Shown: positions 1 through 8,844 of the stretch, piece after piece | How the letters are laid out: each line of letters opens with the position of its first letter | Numbering within the stretch: the stretch's first letter is position 1 | Assembly (NCBI GenBank): GCA_033763835.1 | Contig: JANRJS010000006.1 | Coordinates: 96,893-160,892, forward strand | DNA from: JAPKYZ01 sp033763835 | GTDB taxonomy: Bacteria; Acidobacteriota; Terriglobia; Bryobacterales; Bryobacteraceae | DNA: 64,000 nucleotides | Reading direction: 5' to 3' | The notes under the pieces: model-generated | Seen by the model: the letters and a program-made list of their open reading frames with translations, nothing else | Databases searched by the model: none | Told to the model about the DNA's origin: nothing | Program-made: the position numbers and the translations under genes

Positions 1-124
1 CGATTCGGACCAGCCATTCGCCGCCTTTCGATCTCGCGTCCGCCCAACTGGCCACGGCGGTTACCAGCGAGCCCAAATGCAACGGCCCCGTGGGCGAGGG
101 CGCGAATCGCCCGCGGTACGGCAT
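1..124 (-). CDS. gluQRS: Glutamyl-Q tRNA(Asp) synthetase, N-terminal part (runs off the window)
   Basis: Only the first 41 codons are present; the gene continues beyond base 1. The protein begins MPYRGRFAPSPTGPLHLGSL, which carries the class I synthetase HIGH-type motif as HLGS and the RFAPSPTG signature of the GluRS/GluQRS family. The short leader before RFAPSPTG and the later SKGGEWLVRI segment fit GluQRS, the GluRS paralog that glutamylates queuosine in tRNA(Asp), better than a true GltX, but so few residues cannot fully exclude GltX. A YhhQ-type queuosine-precursor transporter lies at about 14.3 kb, consistent with queuosine use in this organism. The gene diverges from the sulfatase at 150. 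Confidence 0.72.
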   Translation of the reverse strand, partial: MPYRGRFAPSPTGPLHLGSLVTAVASWADARSKGGEWLVRI

Positions 125-149
125 ACTCCTACGATAAGATTCGGAGCGC

Positions 150-1901
150 ATGAGTGATCCGAATCGCCGCCGGTTTCTCGGTGGGGCCGCCGCCGCGCTC
201 GCCGCTCCCACGCTGCTTCGCTCCGCAACTCGCCCGAACGTACTCGTCATCCTCACCGACGACCAAGGCTACGGCGACTTCTCCTGTCACGGCAACCCCG
301 TACTGAAGACGCCGAACATGGACAAGCTGCACTCAGAGAGCGTCCGGTTTACGGATTTTCACGCCGCGCCGATGTGCACTCCGACTCGCGGGCAATTGAT
401 GACCGGACAGGACGCTCTTCGCAACGGCGCGACTTCGGTAACGGCCGGCCGTGCCGTCGTGCGCCGCGGAATTCCGATGATGCCCGAAATTTTTCGGGAG
501 AACGGATATTCGACGGGCATTTTCGGAAAGTGGCACTTAGGCGATAACTACCCGTACCGCCCCATGGATCGAGGATTTCAACGCGCGATGTACCACCTAG
601 GTTGGGGATTCAGCGCCGCGCCGGAATTCGACAACGACTATTTCAACGGGCGCTATCACGACCAGGGAGTTCTGCGGAAATTTACGGGTTACTGCACCGA
701 CTTCTGGTTCGACCAGGCGATGACTTGGATGAAGGATCGGCAGTCCGCGAAGTCGCCCTTCCTTTGCTATTTGCCCACCAATACACCGCACACGCCCGCC
801 TGGGTCGACGAAAAGTACTCGGCGCCTTATAAGAAGCCCGGACTTCCCGCCGAGTTCTTCGGCATGATCGCGAATTTAGACGAGAACCTAGGTCGGCTCG
901 ATGGCTTTCTGAAGTCGAGCGGCCTGCGCGACAACACCCTGGTTGTCTTCATGACCGACAACGGGGCCACCGGCGGGCGCAACGTGTTCAACTCCGGGAT
1001 GCGCGGGCACAAGACGACGAATTATGAGGGCGGTCATCGGGTGCCTTGCTTTGTCCGCTGGCCTGCCGCCGGTTGGAAGACGGGACGGGACGTTGCCGCG
1101 CCGACGCAGTTGCAGGATATTCTTCCCACGCTGATTGACGTGTGCGGCTTGAAAGCTCCAAAGAGCTTCGCGCCCGATGGCACATCGCTGAAACCATTGT
1201 TAGACACACCGGGCGCCGCGCTGCGGGATCGCATGATGGTCGTGCAATACGGCCAAACGCCGAAACGGAACGACGGCTGCGTGATCTGGAATCGCTGGAG
1301 GCTCGTCAACGGTACCGAGTTGTATCACCTTGATTCCGATCCCGCGCAGGCGACGAACGTGGCCGAAAAGAATCCCGAAGTCTTGCGAAAAATGCGCGAA
1401 CACTACGACCGCTGGTGGGCAGGAGTGTCCCCGAGGCTTACCGATTTCGAGCCCACATCGATCGGCGCGAAAGAAGCAAATACCGTGGAACTCACTAGTT
1501 CCGATTGGCAAGACATTTATTGCGATAACGTCGGCCACATTTCCAACGCGGTGGGCGGTCCGCGCGGTGGTCCCTGGTCGATCTACGTGGAGCGCGACGG
1601 CGATTACGAGATCGCGCTATCGCGGTGGCCTCCATGGCAACGTCTCGCGTTAACTGCTGGACGGCCCGTGCAGAAGATGACCAAGGGTCAACTGCCGGAA
1701 GGCAAGGCGCTGCCCATCGCGAAAGCGCAATTGCGTATCGCGGGGCAGGAACACGCCGCTGCGACGGCCGAAAGCGATACGGCGGCAAAGTTCCGCGTCA
1801 ACCTCAAGGGCGGCGTGAAGACGACGCTACAAGGTTGGTTCCAAGACGCAGGCGGTACGGACCTCGCGGGCGCCTTCTATGCCAGCGTCACTCGGCTTTA
1901 A
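150..1901 (+). CDS. Tat-exported Cys-type sulfatase (arylsulfatase A family)
   Basis: 583 residues. The N-terminus has a twin-arginine signal (NRRRFLGG, then an Ala-rich hydrophobic stretch). The mature part opens with the metal-binding sequence NVLVILTDDQGYGD and carries the sulfatase signature CTPTRG with the Cys at about residue 76, the position converted to formylglycine. Further conserved segments are GKWHLG and FMTDNG. The last 130 or so residues form an extra beta-rich domain beyond the usual end of the family. It should hydrolyse sulfate esters, probably on polysaccharide, in the periplasm; the substrate cannot be read from sequence. The start has a GGAG ribosome site about 5 nt upstream. 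Its stop overlaps tail-to-tail with the converging membrane gene. No formylglycine-generating enzyme is nearby. Confidence 0.9.
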   Translation: MSDPNRRRFLGGAAAALAAPTLLRSATRPNVLVILTDDQGYGDFSCHGNPVLKTPNMDKLHSESVRFTDFHAAPMCTPTRGQLMTGQDALRNGATSVTAGRAVVRRGIPMMPEIFRENGYSTGIFGKWHLGDNYPYRPMDRGFQRAMYHLGWGFSAAPEFDNDYFNGRYHDQGVLRKFTGYCTDFWFDQAMTWMKDRQSAKSPFLCYLPTNTPHTPAWVDEKYSAPYKKPGLPAEFFGMIANLDENLGRLDGFLKSSGLRDNTLVVFMTDNGATGGRNVFNSGMRGHKTTNYEGGHRVPCFVRWPAAGWKTGRDVAAPTQLQDILPTLIDVCGLKAPKSFAPDGTSLKPLLDTPGAALRDRMMVVQYGQTPKRNDGCVIWNRWRLVNGTELYHLDSDPAQATNVAEKNPEVLRKMREHYDRWWAGVSPRLTDFEPTSIGAKEANTVELTSSDWQDIYCDNVGHISNAVGGPRGGPWSIYVERDGDYEIALSRWPPWQRLALTAGRPVQKMTKGQLPEGKALPIAKAQLRIAGQEHAAATAESDTAAKFRVNLKGGVKTTLQGWFQDAGGTDLAGAFYASVTRL

Positions 1902-3164
1902 GTCTCGCCGTCCGTCTCCAGTTGCAACACGTCGTTTGGGCTCGGTAGGTCGCCGCGTTTCCCTCTCCGAACGTGGATCGCCGGGTCGCCATAGCTCAGA
2001 CGGACAAGAAAGGTTAGATCGTAATACTGCGGTTCGAAACTATCGTTCGCGAAATATACTTGTGCGCCTTTCGGTAAATGCGGGCGCTGCCCCTTAACGA
2101 AGTCGGCCACCCGCATCAAGCGCCACGAATCGGATAGCATGCGATTCTCGTTTTCGCGCGAGTCGCGCAAACCCATCCAGAGTGTGAGCGCCACGGCCAT
2201 CGACACCGGAATTCGCGGATTACGTAAACTCGCGCAGCCCACCGCAAACGCAAGCACCGCGAAACACCAAGCTAAGTGCGAAACGAAGGCGGAGCGCGTT
2301 GGCAGGAACACCACAGGTATCAAGGCCAATAGCGAGCCAAGAGCGAGCCAAGCGGCGGTGCGCGTCCGAACCGTAAGCAAGATCGGCGCGGCGAATAGCG
2401 GCGGCATGCGCCAGATCCATTCGCCCATGTAGTGCTCAAGACCTTCCCGAAACCGCGCCCAACTGAACGTCATGTTGTACGCTTCGTTGCCGCCGAACAC
2501 GCTCAAATGGCGAAAGCCGTACTTGCCGATCGCGAACGCCAATCCCATAGCGCACACTATGCCGATAAAGACTCGCCAAGCCCGGCCGATTCTAGACGAT
2601 CAAAGCGTGCATTACGAGAACACCGGGAATCGCTACGGCGACCTCCTTCGAACCGAACGCCGCAAGTACCGCCAACAGTAGCCAATACCGGGGATGGTCG
2701 CTCGCCAAAAAATTCCACACGACCAGCAGTACGAGCAACGACGACAACGAATCGTAGATCGTTCCGAAGCTGAAATAGAGATCGGCGAACTTCGGATGAA
2801 ACGAGGCGAGAAACGCCGCCAGCAATCCGTAGGCGCGCGACTTTGTGGCGATCGACGCAATTCCGTATACGGCCACGATGATCCCCACTAAGATCAACCA
2901 TAAAAACGCGTGAAATGGAAAAGCGGTAAATCCAAACGCCGCGTGCAAAGAACGGTATACCAGTCCACCGAAGGGACGATATACCGGCGACCAGAACTCC
3001 AGGCACGCTCGCAGCAAGTCGCTCCAAGGGACCAGTAAATACTGGTGCAGGTTCATGATGTCATCCGGCGAAAAAAACGCGCGGAAAGTATTTTGAACTT
3101 GCCAGGTGAAATATGCGACGATCGCCGCCAGACCGCCAAGCGCCCGCCGTTCAGTTACTTCCAT
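1898..3164 (-). pseudogene. GT-C-like polytopic membrane protein, split by one frameshift
   Basis: Two open frames join into one protein of about 420 residues. The first (3164 down to 2592) begins MEVTERRALGG, has several membrane helices and an acidic loop SPDDIMNL reminiscent of the Asp-containing first loop of GT-C glycosyltransferases, and ends at a TAG. The second (to 1898) continues at once with membrane segments and ends in a soluble tail. Reading across with one base removed gives a smooth ...HALIV-RIGRAWRVFIGIV... helix. The shift must lie between 2592 and 2602, because the second frame has a stop just upstream. It is either a true lesion or an assembly error. The start overlaps the end of the amidohydrolase by about 14 bases, suggesting co-transcription. 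Function as a glycosyltransferase is inference only. Confidence 0.7.
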
Positions 3165-4791
3165 TCTTGAACACGGCCTCACCGCCTAAGTAAGTAGTGG
3201 CGGGCAACGTAGTTAGAATTTCCTTCGGCTCGACGGTCATCACATCTTTGGTGAGAATGAGAAAGTCCGCCAGCTTACCTGGAGTAATCGATCCCTTCTT
3301 CGACTCCTCGAACGCCGCGTACGCTCCGTCTAGCGTCCAGCTCTTCAGCGTCTCTTCGCGATTGAGCTTCTGATCGGGCATGAATCCGCCGGGAGGGTTG
3401 CCTTGGTGATCCATGCGCGTGATGGCGGAATACAGTCCCCAGAAGGGGTTCGGGTCCTCGACCGGAAAATCGCTTCCGTTCGTGATGCGCACGCCCGCGT
3501 TCAAAAACCGGCGAGGAGCCCACGCGCCGAGCAATCGATCCGGTCCTAGGCGATCCTTCGCCCAACGCATGTCGCTGGTGGCGTGCGTCGATTGCAAAGA
3601 CGCGATGACCGCATAGTCGGCGTAAAGCTTGAAATCGGGCAGCGACACGACTTGGGCGTGTTCGACGCGGAAGCGGCGGTCCTTGCGTCCTTCAAGAGCT
3701 TCGCCGTAAGCGTCGAGCACCGTTCGGTTCGCGCGGTCGCCGATGGCGTGGGTGTTGACCTGAAAGCCCTTGGCGACGGCGTCCTTGGCGACGTCCCGGA
3801 TGTACTCCTTTTGCAGAATCAGTAACCCCGAGTTTTGTTTGTCGTCCGAGTAAGGCTGGAAAAACGCCGCGCCGCGCGAACCCATCGCGCCGTCGGCGAC
3901 TAACTTGATCGACCGGACGGTGAGTCTATCCCCGATCTCCGGACCGCGTTGGAGATAGTCTTGCCATAAGTCGCCCGCGCCGCCAATCATGGCGTAAATT
4001 CGCACGGGCAACTTACCTTTCGCGATCAACCGGCGGTAAGCCTCGAGTTCCTGCCGCGAAATTCCCGCGTCGTGGACCGTTGTCATCCCCAGCCGCGCGC
4101 ATTCCTGCGCGGCGCGGGCGAGCCGGGCTTCGATCTGATCTTCGGTGAGCGGCGGAATCTTGCGCGAGACGAGGGCCTGCGCGCGGTCCACCAAGATTCC
4201 TGTCGGTACTCCCGCGGCGTCGCGAATAATCTGGCCACCTTTCGGATCTTCGGTAGACTTAGTCACTCCCCCGGCGGTCAACGCCAGCGAATTTCCCCAA
4301 CCCGCGTGGCCGTCTACGCGAGTTAGATACACCGGATGATCGGGACTTACCTTGTCCAGGTCTGCCGCCACGGGGAACTTACCGCCCCAGTTCGTCTGGT
4401 CCCAGTTGCGTCCGCGAATCCAAGTCCCTTTCGGGAGCGACGCCGCTTTCGCCGCGACGCGCTTCGCGATCTCTTCGATGGACGAAACGCCGCGCAGGTC
4501 CATCGTTTCGAGCATGTCGCCCAAGCTCCGCATGTGGACGTGCGAGTCGATCAATCCAGGGATCACCGCCGCGCCTTTTGCGTCGATCCGCCTCGTGGAA
4601 GGCCCGATGTGTTTCTTCATGTCCGTACCGACGGCGAGGAATTTGCCATCCTTAACCGCCAGTGCCGACGCTTTGGGCCGCGCCGGATCGACCGTGTAAA
4701 CGATCGCGTTTTCCACCACCAGGTCGGCGGTCTGAGCCGCAATCCGCCCGGCGCAGAGGACGCCAAAAAGGCGGATTACAATAAGAAACAT
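3151..4791 (-). CDS. YtcJ-type amidohydrolase (amidohydrolase family 3), secreted
   Basis: 546 residues from the ATG at 4791. This start gives a short hydrophobic signal-like N-terminus (MFLIVIRLFGVLCAGRIAAQ) followed at once by the family's beta-sandwich start TADLVVENAIVYTVD; the reading frame stays open further upstream, but that extension looks random and would run through the divergent gene. Metal-site motif GLIDSHVH at about residue 70, ITNGSDFPVE and FWGLYSAITR near the C-terminus, and a closing sandwich strand (LADFLILTKD) match YtcJ/NfdA-like enzymes that hydrolyse C-N bonds; the substrate is unknown. It is head-to-head with the MauE-thioredoxin gene and probably co-transcribed with the downstream membrane gene. 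Confidence 0.88.
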   Translation of the reverse strand: MFLIVIRLFGVLCAGRIAAQTADLVVENAIVYTVDPARPKASALAVKDGKFLAVGTDMKKHIGPSTRRIDAKGAAVIPGLIDSHVHMRSLGDMLETMDLRGVSSIEEIAKRVAAKAASLPKGTWIRGRNWDQTNWGGKFPVAADLDKVSPDHPVYLTRVDGHAGWGNSLALTAGGVTKSTEDPKGGQIIRDAAGVPTGILVDRAQALVSRKIPPLTEDQIEARLARAAQECARLGMTTVHDAGISRQELEAYRRLIAKGKLPVRIYAMIGGAGDLWQDYLQRGPEIGDRLTVRSIKLVADGAMGSRGAAFFQPYSDDKQNSGLLILQKEYIRDVAKDAVAKGFQVNTHAIGDRANRTVLDAYGEALEGRKDRRFRVEHAQVVSLPDFKLYADYAVIASLQSTHATSDMRWAKDRLGPDRLLGAWAPRRFLNAGVRITNGSDFPVEDPNPFWGLYSAITRMDHQGNPPGGFMPDQKLNREETLKSWTLDGAYAAFEESKKGSITPGKLADFLILTKDVMTVEPKEILTTLPATTYLGGEAVFKNGSN

Positions 4792-4803
4792 GCATGAAAG
4801 TAT

Positions 4804-4836
4804 GGCATACCCAGGGCAATCTTCCCTGAGTATGCC
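4804..4836 (+). promoter_or_regulatory. Inverted repeat over the start of the MauE-thioredoxin gene
   Basis: GGCATAC-C-CAGGG (4804-4816) is followed by a 7-nt loop CAATCTT and by CCCTG-A-GTATGCC (4824-4836). Twelve of thirteen arm positions pair, with one C/A mismatch. The 3' arm contains the likely ATG at 4832, and the 5' arm contains the only nearby AGGG. A TACAAT hexamer at 4777-4782 could be a -10 element (no good -35 seen), which would place the hairpin in the 5' leader. It could act as an RNA hairpin on translation or as a DNA operator for the two divergent genes. Confidence 0.5.
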
Positions 4837-5707
4837 GGCCTGGAAAACCGTGGCCGCTTGGGCCGCGGCGCTAGGCTTGGCGGCGCTTTTTGCGTCCGCT
4901 GGGATCTGGAAAATCGTCGATCCCATCGATTGGTCCGCGCGACTGGCGCAAATGAAAGTCCCGGGATCTTTGGCCCTGCCTTTCACGATTGCGCTTGGGA
5001 TTGTAGAGACGTTTGCCGCCGCCCTGTTGGTCGTTCCGCGCTTTCGACGCTGGGGTGCGTGGCTCACCGGAGCGCTTCTCATCGTGTTCATGGCGTATGT
5101 GGCCGCCAACTACACCGCCCTGACCGGCGCGGATTGCAGTTGCTTTCCCTGGCTAAAGCGCACCATCGGACCCGCTTTCTTCTGGAGCGACGCGGCCATG
5201 CTCGCGGCAGCCGGACTAGCCGGGTGGTGGGCGCAACGCTCGCACGGCTGGCGCGGGGCCGCCGTCACGCTAGGTGCGGTTTCGGTGTTCGCCGCGGTGT
5301 CCTATGGAGTCGCCGCCACGCGGAACTCGGGAACCGCCGCCCCAGCCTCAATCACCGTTGAAGGCCAACCTTACGCGCTCGATCGGGGACGGGTTTTCCT
5401 CTATTTCTACGACCCCGAGTGTATGCATTGCTTCCATGCGGCGGAAGCGATGGCGAAGCACAACTGGAAAGACGCCAAGGTCATTGGAGTTCCGACGCGC
5501 GTGCCACAGTTTGCGCGCGGATTTTTGAATGACACGAAGTTACAAGCCGCCATTTCGAGCGACCTCGACTTACTAAAGAAGACATTCCCCTTTAACGACC
5601 CGCCGTATGGCGTCGCGCTGGAAAACGGCCGTGAACGAGCTTCGTTTGCGATTTTCGACGCCGCGCAACCGGAAACCCGGCTCCGCGAATTGGGTTTCAT
5701 CGAATAA
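4832..5707 (+). CDS. MauE/DoxX-like membrane protein fused to a thioredoxin-like domain
   Basis: 291 residues from ATG 4832 (MPAWKTVAAW), chosen because MauE/DoxX proteins begin just before the first helix; in-frame ATGs at 4790 and 4802 would add 14 or 10 residues. The N-terminal half has four membrane helices, the DoxX-like segment FASAGIWKIVDP, and a CSC pair (ADCSCFPW) as in MauE-type redox proteins. After a short linker the C-terminal half is thioredoxin-like, with CMHC in FYDPECMHCFHA as the dithiol site. The fusion suggests electrons pass from the membrane domain to an extracytoplasmic thiol domain; the partner is unknown. The argD-like gene follows after 4 bases. Confidence 0.78.
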   Translation: MPAWKTVAAWAAALGLAALFASAGIWKIVDPIDWSARLAQMKVPGSLALPFTIALGIVETFAAALLVVPRFRRWGAWLTGALLIVFMAYVAANYTALTGADCSCFPWLKRTIGPAFFWSDAAMLAAAGLAGWWAQRSHGWRGAAVTLGAVSVFAAVSYGVAATRNSGTAAPASITVEGQPYALDRGRVFLYFYDPECMHCFHAAEAMAKHNWKDAKVIGVPTRVPQFARGFLNDTKLQAAISSDLDLLKKTFPFNDPPYGVALENGRERASFAIFDAAQPETRLRELGFIE

Positions 5708-5711
5708 TTCC

Positions 5712-6920
5712 ATGGACAACTTACAAATTGCCTCCATCCCCGAGATGGAGAAACGATACTTACTTCAAAATTACGCTCGCTATCCTTTGGAACTATCGCG
5801 TGGGAAGGGTTGCTGGGTTTGGGATGCGGCCGGTAAGCGCTATCTCGACTTACTGTCGGGAATTGGCGTCAACGCACTCGGCCACGCGCACCCGCGTATC
5901 GTGCGCGCCATACGCGAGCAAGCGTCCACGCTGATCCACACGTCGAACCTCTTCTATCACGCCTACCAAGCGCCGCTCGCGAAGAAAATCGTCGAGACGT
6001 CGGGACTGGATCGAGTGTTTTTTTGCAACTCGGGTACCGAGGCGATCGAAGGCGCCTTGAAGATGGCGCGCGGGTACGGGCGCAAGCTTTCGCCGGATAA
6101 GTACGAGTTCGTCTCGCTCGACAATTCGTTCCACGGGCGAACGTTCGGCGCCCTCTCGATCACCGGACAGCCGAAGTATCGCGAACCTTTCGAACCGCTG
6201 ATCCCCGGCGCCAAATTCGCGAGGCGCAACGATATCGAGTCCCTCGAAGCGGCGGTGTCGGATCGCACGTGCGCGATCGTCGTCGAGGGCATCCAAGGCG
6301 AAGGCGGAATCCTGCCGCTGTCGGAGGAGTTCTTGCGAAAGTGCCGCGAGTTGGCGGACCGCTACCGGGCGCTTTTCGTCCTAGACGGGATCCAGTGCAG
6401 CGTCGGCCGGCCCGGCAAGTACTACTCGTATCAGCTGTTCGATCCCCCGATCGTGCCCGACATCCTCACGATCGCGAAACCCATCGCGTGCGGTTTACCG
6501 CTAGGCGCGGTGGTGGCGAGCGAGCGCGCGGCGGCGGGCATCGATCCTGGCATGCACGGGACAACCTACGGCGGCGGGCCTCTGGTGACGCGAGTGGCGC
6601 TCGAGTTCTACGAGACGCTGGACGAACTGCTCCCGCAGATCGTGCGCGTGGGAAGCTACTTCCGCGACGAACTGCGGCGTCTGGCGAAGCGATTTAGCTT
6701 CGTCCGCGAAGTGCGCGGCGAAGGGCTGATGATCGGCGTCGAGATCGATTTCCCTTGCAAGCACTTTGTGCAGGAAGGTTTCGCGGAAGGTCTACTGTTC
6801 AACGTGACGCACGATACCGTCGTTCGATTTTTACCGCCATACATCGTGACCGAAAAGGAAATCGACCGGGCGATTCGCGGCTTGACCAAGATCTTCAAGC
6901 GGGCGAAACCTGCGAGCTAG
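5712..6920 (+). CDS. Class III aminotransferase, acetylornithine aminotransferase-like
   Basis: 402 residues from ATG 5712 (MDNLQIASIPEMEKRYL). It has the ArgD-type order: YLDLLSGIGVNALGHAHP near the N-terminus, FCNSGTEAIEGALKMAR for phosphate binding, SFHGRTFGALS, the cofactor Asp in LFVLDGIQCSVGR, the PLP lysine in TIAKPIACGLPLGA, and HGTTYGGGP. The usual D-E-x-Q motif reads D-G-I-Q, so the normally conserved Glu is Gly; the PLP Lys and pyridine Asp remain. It may be acetylornithine transaminase or a relative with another omega-amino substrate, so no symbol is given. Nothing else of arginine synthesis is nearby. Its stop shares CTAG with the converging manC-like gene. Confidence 0.82.
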   Translation: MDNLQIASIPEMEKRYLLQNYARYPLELSRGKGCWVWDAAGKRYLDLLSGIGVNALGHAHPRIVRAIREQASTLIHTSNLFYHAYQAPLAKKIVETSGLDRVFFCNSGTEAIEGALKMARGYGRKLSPDKYEFVSLDNSFHGRTFGALSITGQPKYREPFEPLIPGAKFARRNDIESLEAAVSDRTCAIVVEGIQGEGGILPLSEEFLRKCRELADRYRALFVLDGIQCSVGRPGKYYSYQLFDPPIVPDILTIAKPIACGLPLGAVVASERAAAGIDPGMHGTTYGGGPLVTRVALEFYETLDELLPQIVRVGSYFRDELRRLAKRFSFVREVRGEGLMIGVEIDFPCKHFVQEGFAEGLLFNVTHDTVVRFLPPYIVTEKEIDRAIRGLTKIFKRAKPAS

Positions 6921-7999
6921 AGCAAGCTGTTGCGTTTTCGCTCTTCGAGCGTCTTCACCAGTCCGCCCACCTTCTGCGCTTGGTCGCGGCGGCAGATCAA
7001 CAGAGCGTCCGGAGTATCGACCACCACGAGATTCTCGACGCCCAACACCGCCACCAGCTTGCCGCCCGCATTCACATAGTTGCCGGACGCTCCATCGGCG
7101 AACAGCGCCTCGCCGCGAGCGGCGTTCCCATCGGCGTCTTTCTTGTCGAGCTCGTAAACCGCGTTCCAACTGCCGACATCGTTCCAGCCGACATCATCGG
7201 TAGCGAACCCGACGACATTCTTCGATTTCTCCATCACGGCGTAGTCGATCGAGATGTTGTCGCACTTAGGGAAAACATCGCCGAGCTTCGAAATAAAGTT
7301 CCGCGACGATGCGGGCGGTAATCCGCCGAGCAGGGCTGCGGTGTTGGGAAGATTCAAACGAAGCTCATCGAGAATCGTGGCCGCCCGCCAGAAGAACATT
7401 CCGCCGTTCCAGGCGTAGTTGCCCACTGCCACGAACTCCTTCGCTTTTTTGAGTTTCGGTTTTTCGAGGAACCGGCTTACCGGGTAGGGTTCGAACGAAC
7501 CGGCCTGCGCGCCTTTCGGAAACTCGATGTAGCCGTAGCCCGTCTCCGGCCAACGCGGCTGAATTCCGAGTACGGCCAGATGCCCCGCTTCGCCCGCCTT
7601 GTACGCGGCGCGCACGTAACGCAAAAACCGGGCCGGTTTCAAAACGACATGATCGGAAGGAAACACGCCCATCACCGCGTTCGGATCGATCTTCGCGAGG
7701 ATCTCCGCAGCCAGCCCGATGGCCGGGGCGGTGTTGCGCTGCGCCGGTTCGGCGATGATTTGCCGAGCCGGAACTTCTGGCAGTTGACGAACGATTTCCT
7801 CGCGCAAGGCCGGATTCGTCAATACCCAAATCCGTTCCGGCGCGAGAACGGGCGCGAGACGATCTACCGTCTGCTGGATCAGCGAGCGCTCGCCGAAGAA
7901 TCGCAGTACCTGCTTTGCGCGCGCCTTGCGGCTCAAGGGCCAGAATCGCGTTCCCCGCCCACCCGCGAGGATCAGGCCGTAGTAGTTCGAACGGGCCAT
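6917..7999 (-). CDS. manC: Mannose-1-phosphate guanylyltransferase
   Basis: 360 residues, the length of the single-domain GMP form without the C-terminal isomerase. It makes GDP-mannose from mannose-1-phosphate and GTP. The nucleotide-binding signature LILAGGRGTRFWPLSR is at the N-terminus; FPSDHVV provides the metal Asp, and ETGYGYIEF with FLEKP are typical of the type II GMP family. The sugar-binding WNGGMFFWRA segment is also present. The start overlaps the lepB stop by one base (TAATG), so it is the distal gene of the SRP/ribosome/lepB run. GDP-mannose would serve the glycosyltransferases seen elsewhere in the window. Confidence 0.9.
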   Translation of the reverse strand: MARSNYYGLILAGGRGTRFWPLSRKARAKQVLRFFGERSLIQQTVDRLAPVLAPERIWVLTNPALREEIVRQLPEVPARQIIAEPAQRNTAPAIGLAAEILAKIDPNAVMGVFPSDHVVLKPARFLRYVRAAYKAGEAGHLAVLGIQPRWPETGYGYIEFPKGAQAGSFEPYPVSRFLEKPKLKKAKEFVAVGNYAWNGGMFFWRAATILDELRLNLPNTAALLGGLPPASSRNFISKLGDVFPKCDNISIDYAVMEKSKNVVGFATDDVGWNDVGSWNAVYELDKKDADGNAARGEALFADGASGNYVNAGGKLVAVLGVENLVVVDTPDALLICRRDQAQKVGGLVKTLEERKRNSLL

Positions 8000-8814
8000 T
8001 AGGAAATCGGAACGCCACGAATGAACTTAAAGGTGCGGCTCCAGCGGGTTTTCGAGAAGAAGTTGGTCACGATGTCGAAGATATGGGCGGGGTCGATATC
8101 GCCCGAAGCTAGGCGCTCCGTTGGCGCGTCGTACGACCAGAAAATGATCGCCGGTTTTCCCACGATATTTTCCCTGGGAACAAAACCCCAGTAGCGGGAG
8201 TCCGCCGAATTGTCGCGGTTGTCGCCCATCGCGAAATACTTTCCCGGCGGTACGACGATTTCGCCGTTCACCACGTTCGCCGTCAACATCTCTCGCGCAC
8301 GGGCGTCCACGTACATGTTCGGCTCGCTGGGGAAATTGTCGGCATACGGATCGATGTAATTACGCACATATTGCGTGTACGGCTCGTCGAGCGGTTTGCC
8401 GTTCAACCACAGCTTCTTGTCGACCACCTTGAGTCGGTCTCCCGGAATCCCCACGACGCGTTTGACGTAATTTTGGCGAATATCGGGCGGATAGCGGAAC
8501 ACGATGATGTCCCCGCGCCGGACGTCCTGGTAGGGGAGGAACTTTCCTGAGACCGGTCCCCCAGGGGAATAGGTGAGCTTGTCGACGAACAAGTGATCGC
8601 CGATCATCAGCGTCGTGTCCATCGAACCGGTGGGAACGACGAAAGCCTGCACGAGTGTCGTCGTGCCAAACAACAGCATGAGGATCGTAACCGTCCACTC
8701 CGACACTTGCCGTTTGAACCATTCGCCGAAGGAGCTTTTCGGCTCGGGCGCTTTCACCGCGACAGACGGCGCCGGGGGGTCGGCCACACCGGCGCGCTTA
8801 GTTTTCTTCGCCAT
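7999..8814 (-). CDS. lepB: Signal peptidase I, downstream copy
   Basis: 271 residues. One membrane helix (about 40-60) precedes the catalytic Ser64 in VPTGSMDTTL; the general-base Lys118 lies in YVKRVVGIPGDR. The family box GDNRDNSADSRYWGFV follows, then a second conserved segment, VGKPAIIFWSYD. The protein has a Lys/Pro-rich cytoplasmic start. It cleaves signal peptides from secreted preproteins on the outer face of the inner membrane. It is a tandem paralog of the next gene upstream, with near-identical core motifs but different N-termini and mid-regions (inserted NYIDPYADNFPSEP here). The 30-bp gap to the upstream copy suggests one transcript. Confidence 0.94.
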   Translation of the reverse strand: MAKKTKRAGVADPPAPSVAVKAPEPKSSFGEWFKRQVSEWTVTILMLLFGTTTLVQAFVVPTGSMDTTLMIGDHLFVDKLTYSPGGPVSGKFLPYQDVRRGDIIVFRYPPDIRQNYVKRVVGIPGDRLKVVDKKLWLNGKPLDEPYTQYVRNYIDPYADNFPSEPNMYVDARAREMLTANVVNGEIVVPPGKYFAMGDNRDNSADSRYWGFVPRENIVGKPAIIFWSYDAPTERLASGDIDPAHIFDIVTNFFSKTRWSRTFKFIRGVPIS

Positions 8815-8844
8815 TCGTTCTCCTCTACTCCCGTTGTCTTCCGC

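Noticed and set aside
4792..5109. N-terminal extension of the YtcJ-type amidohydrolase
   Set aside because: The added residues look random, would hide the signal peptide and run through the divergent MauE-thioredoxin gene.
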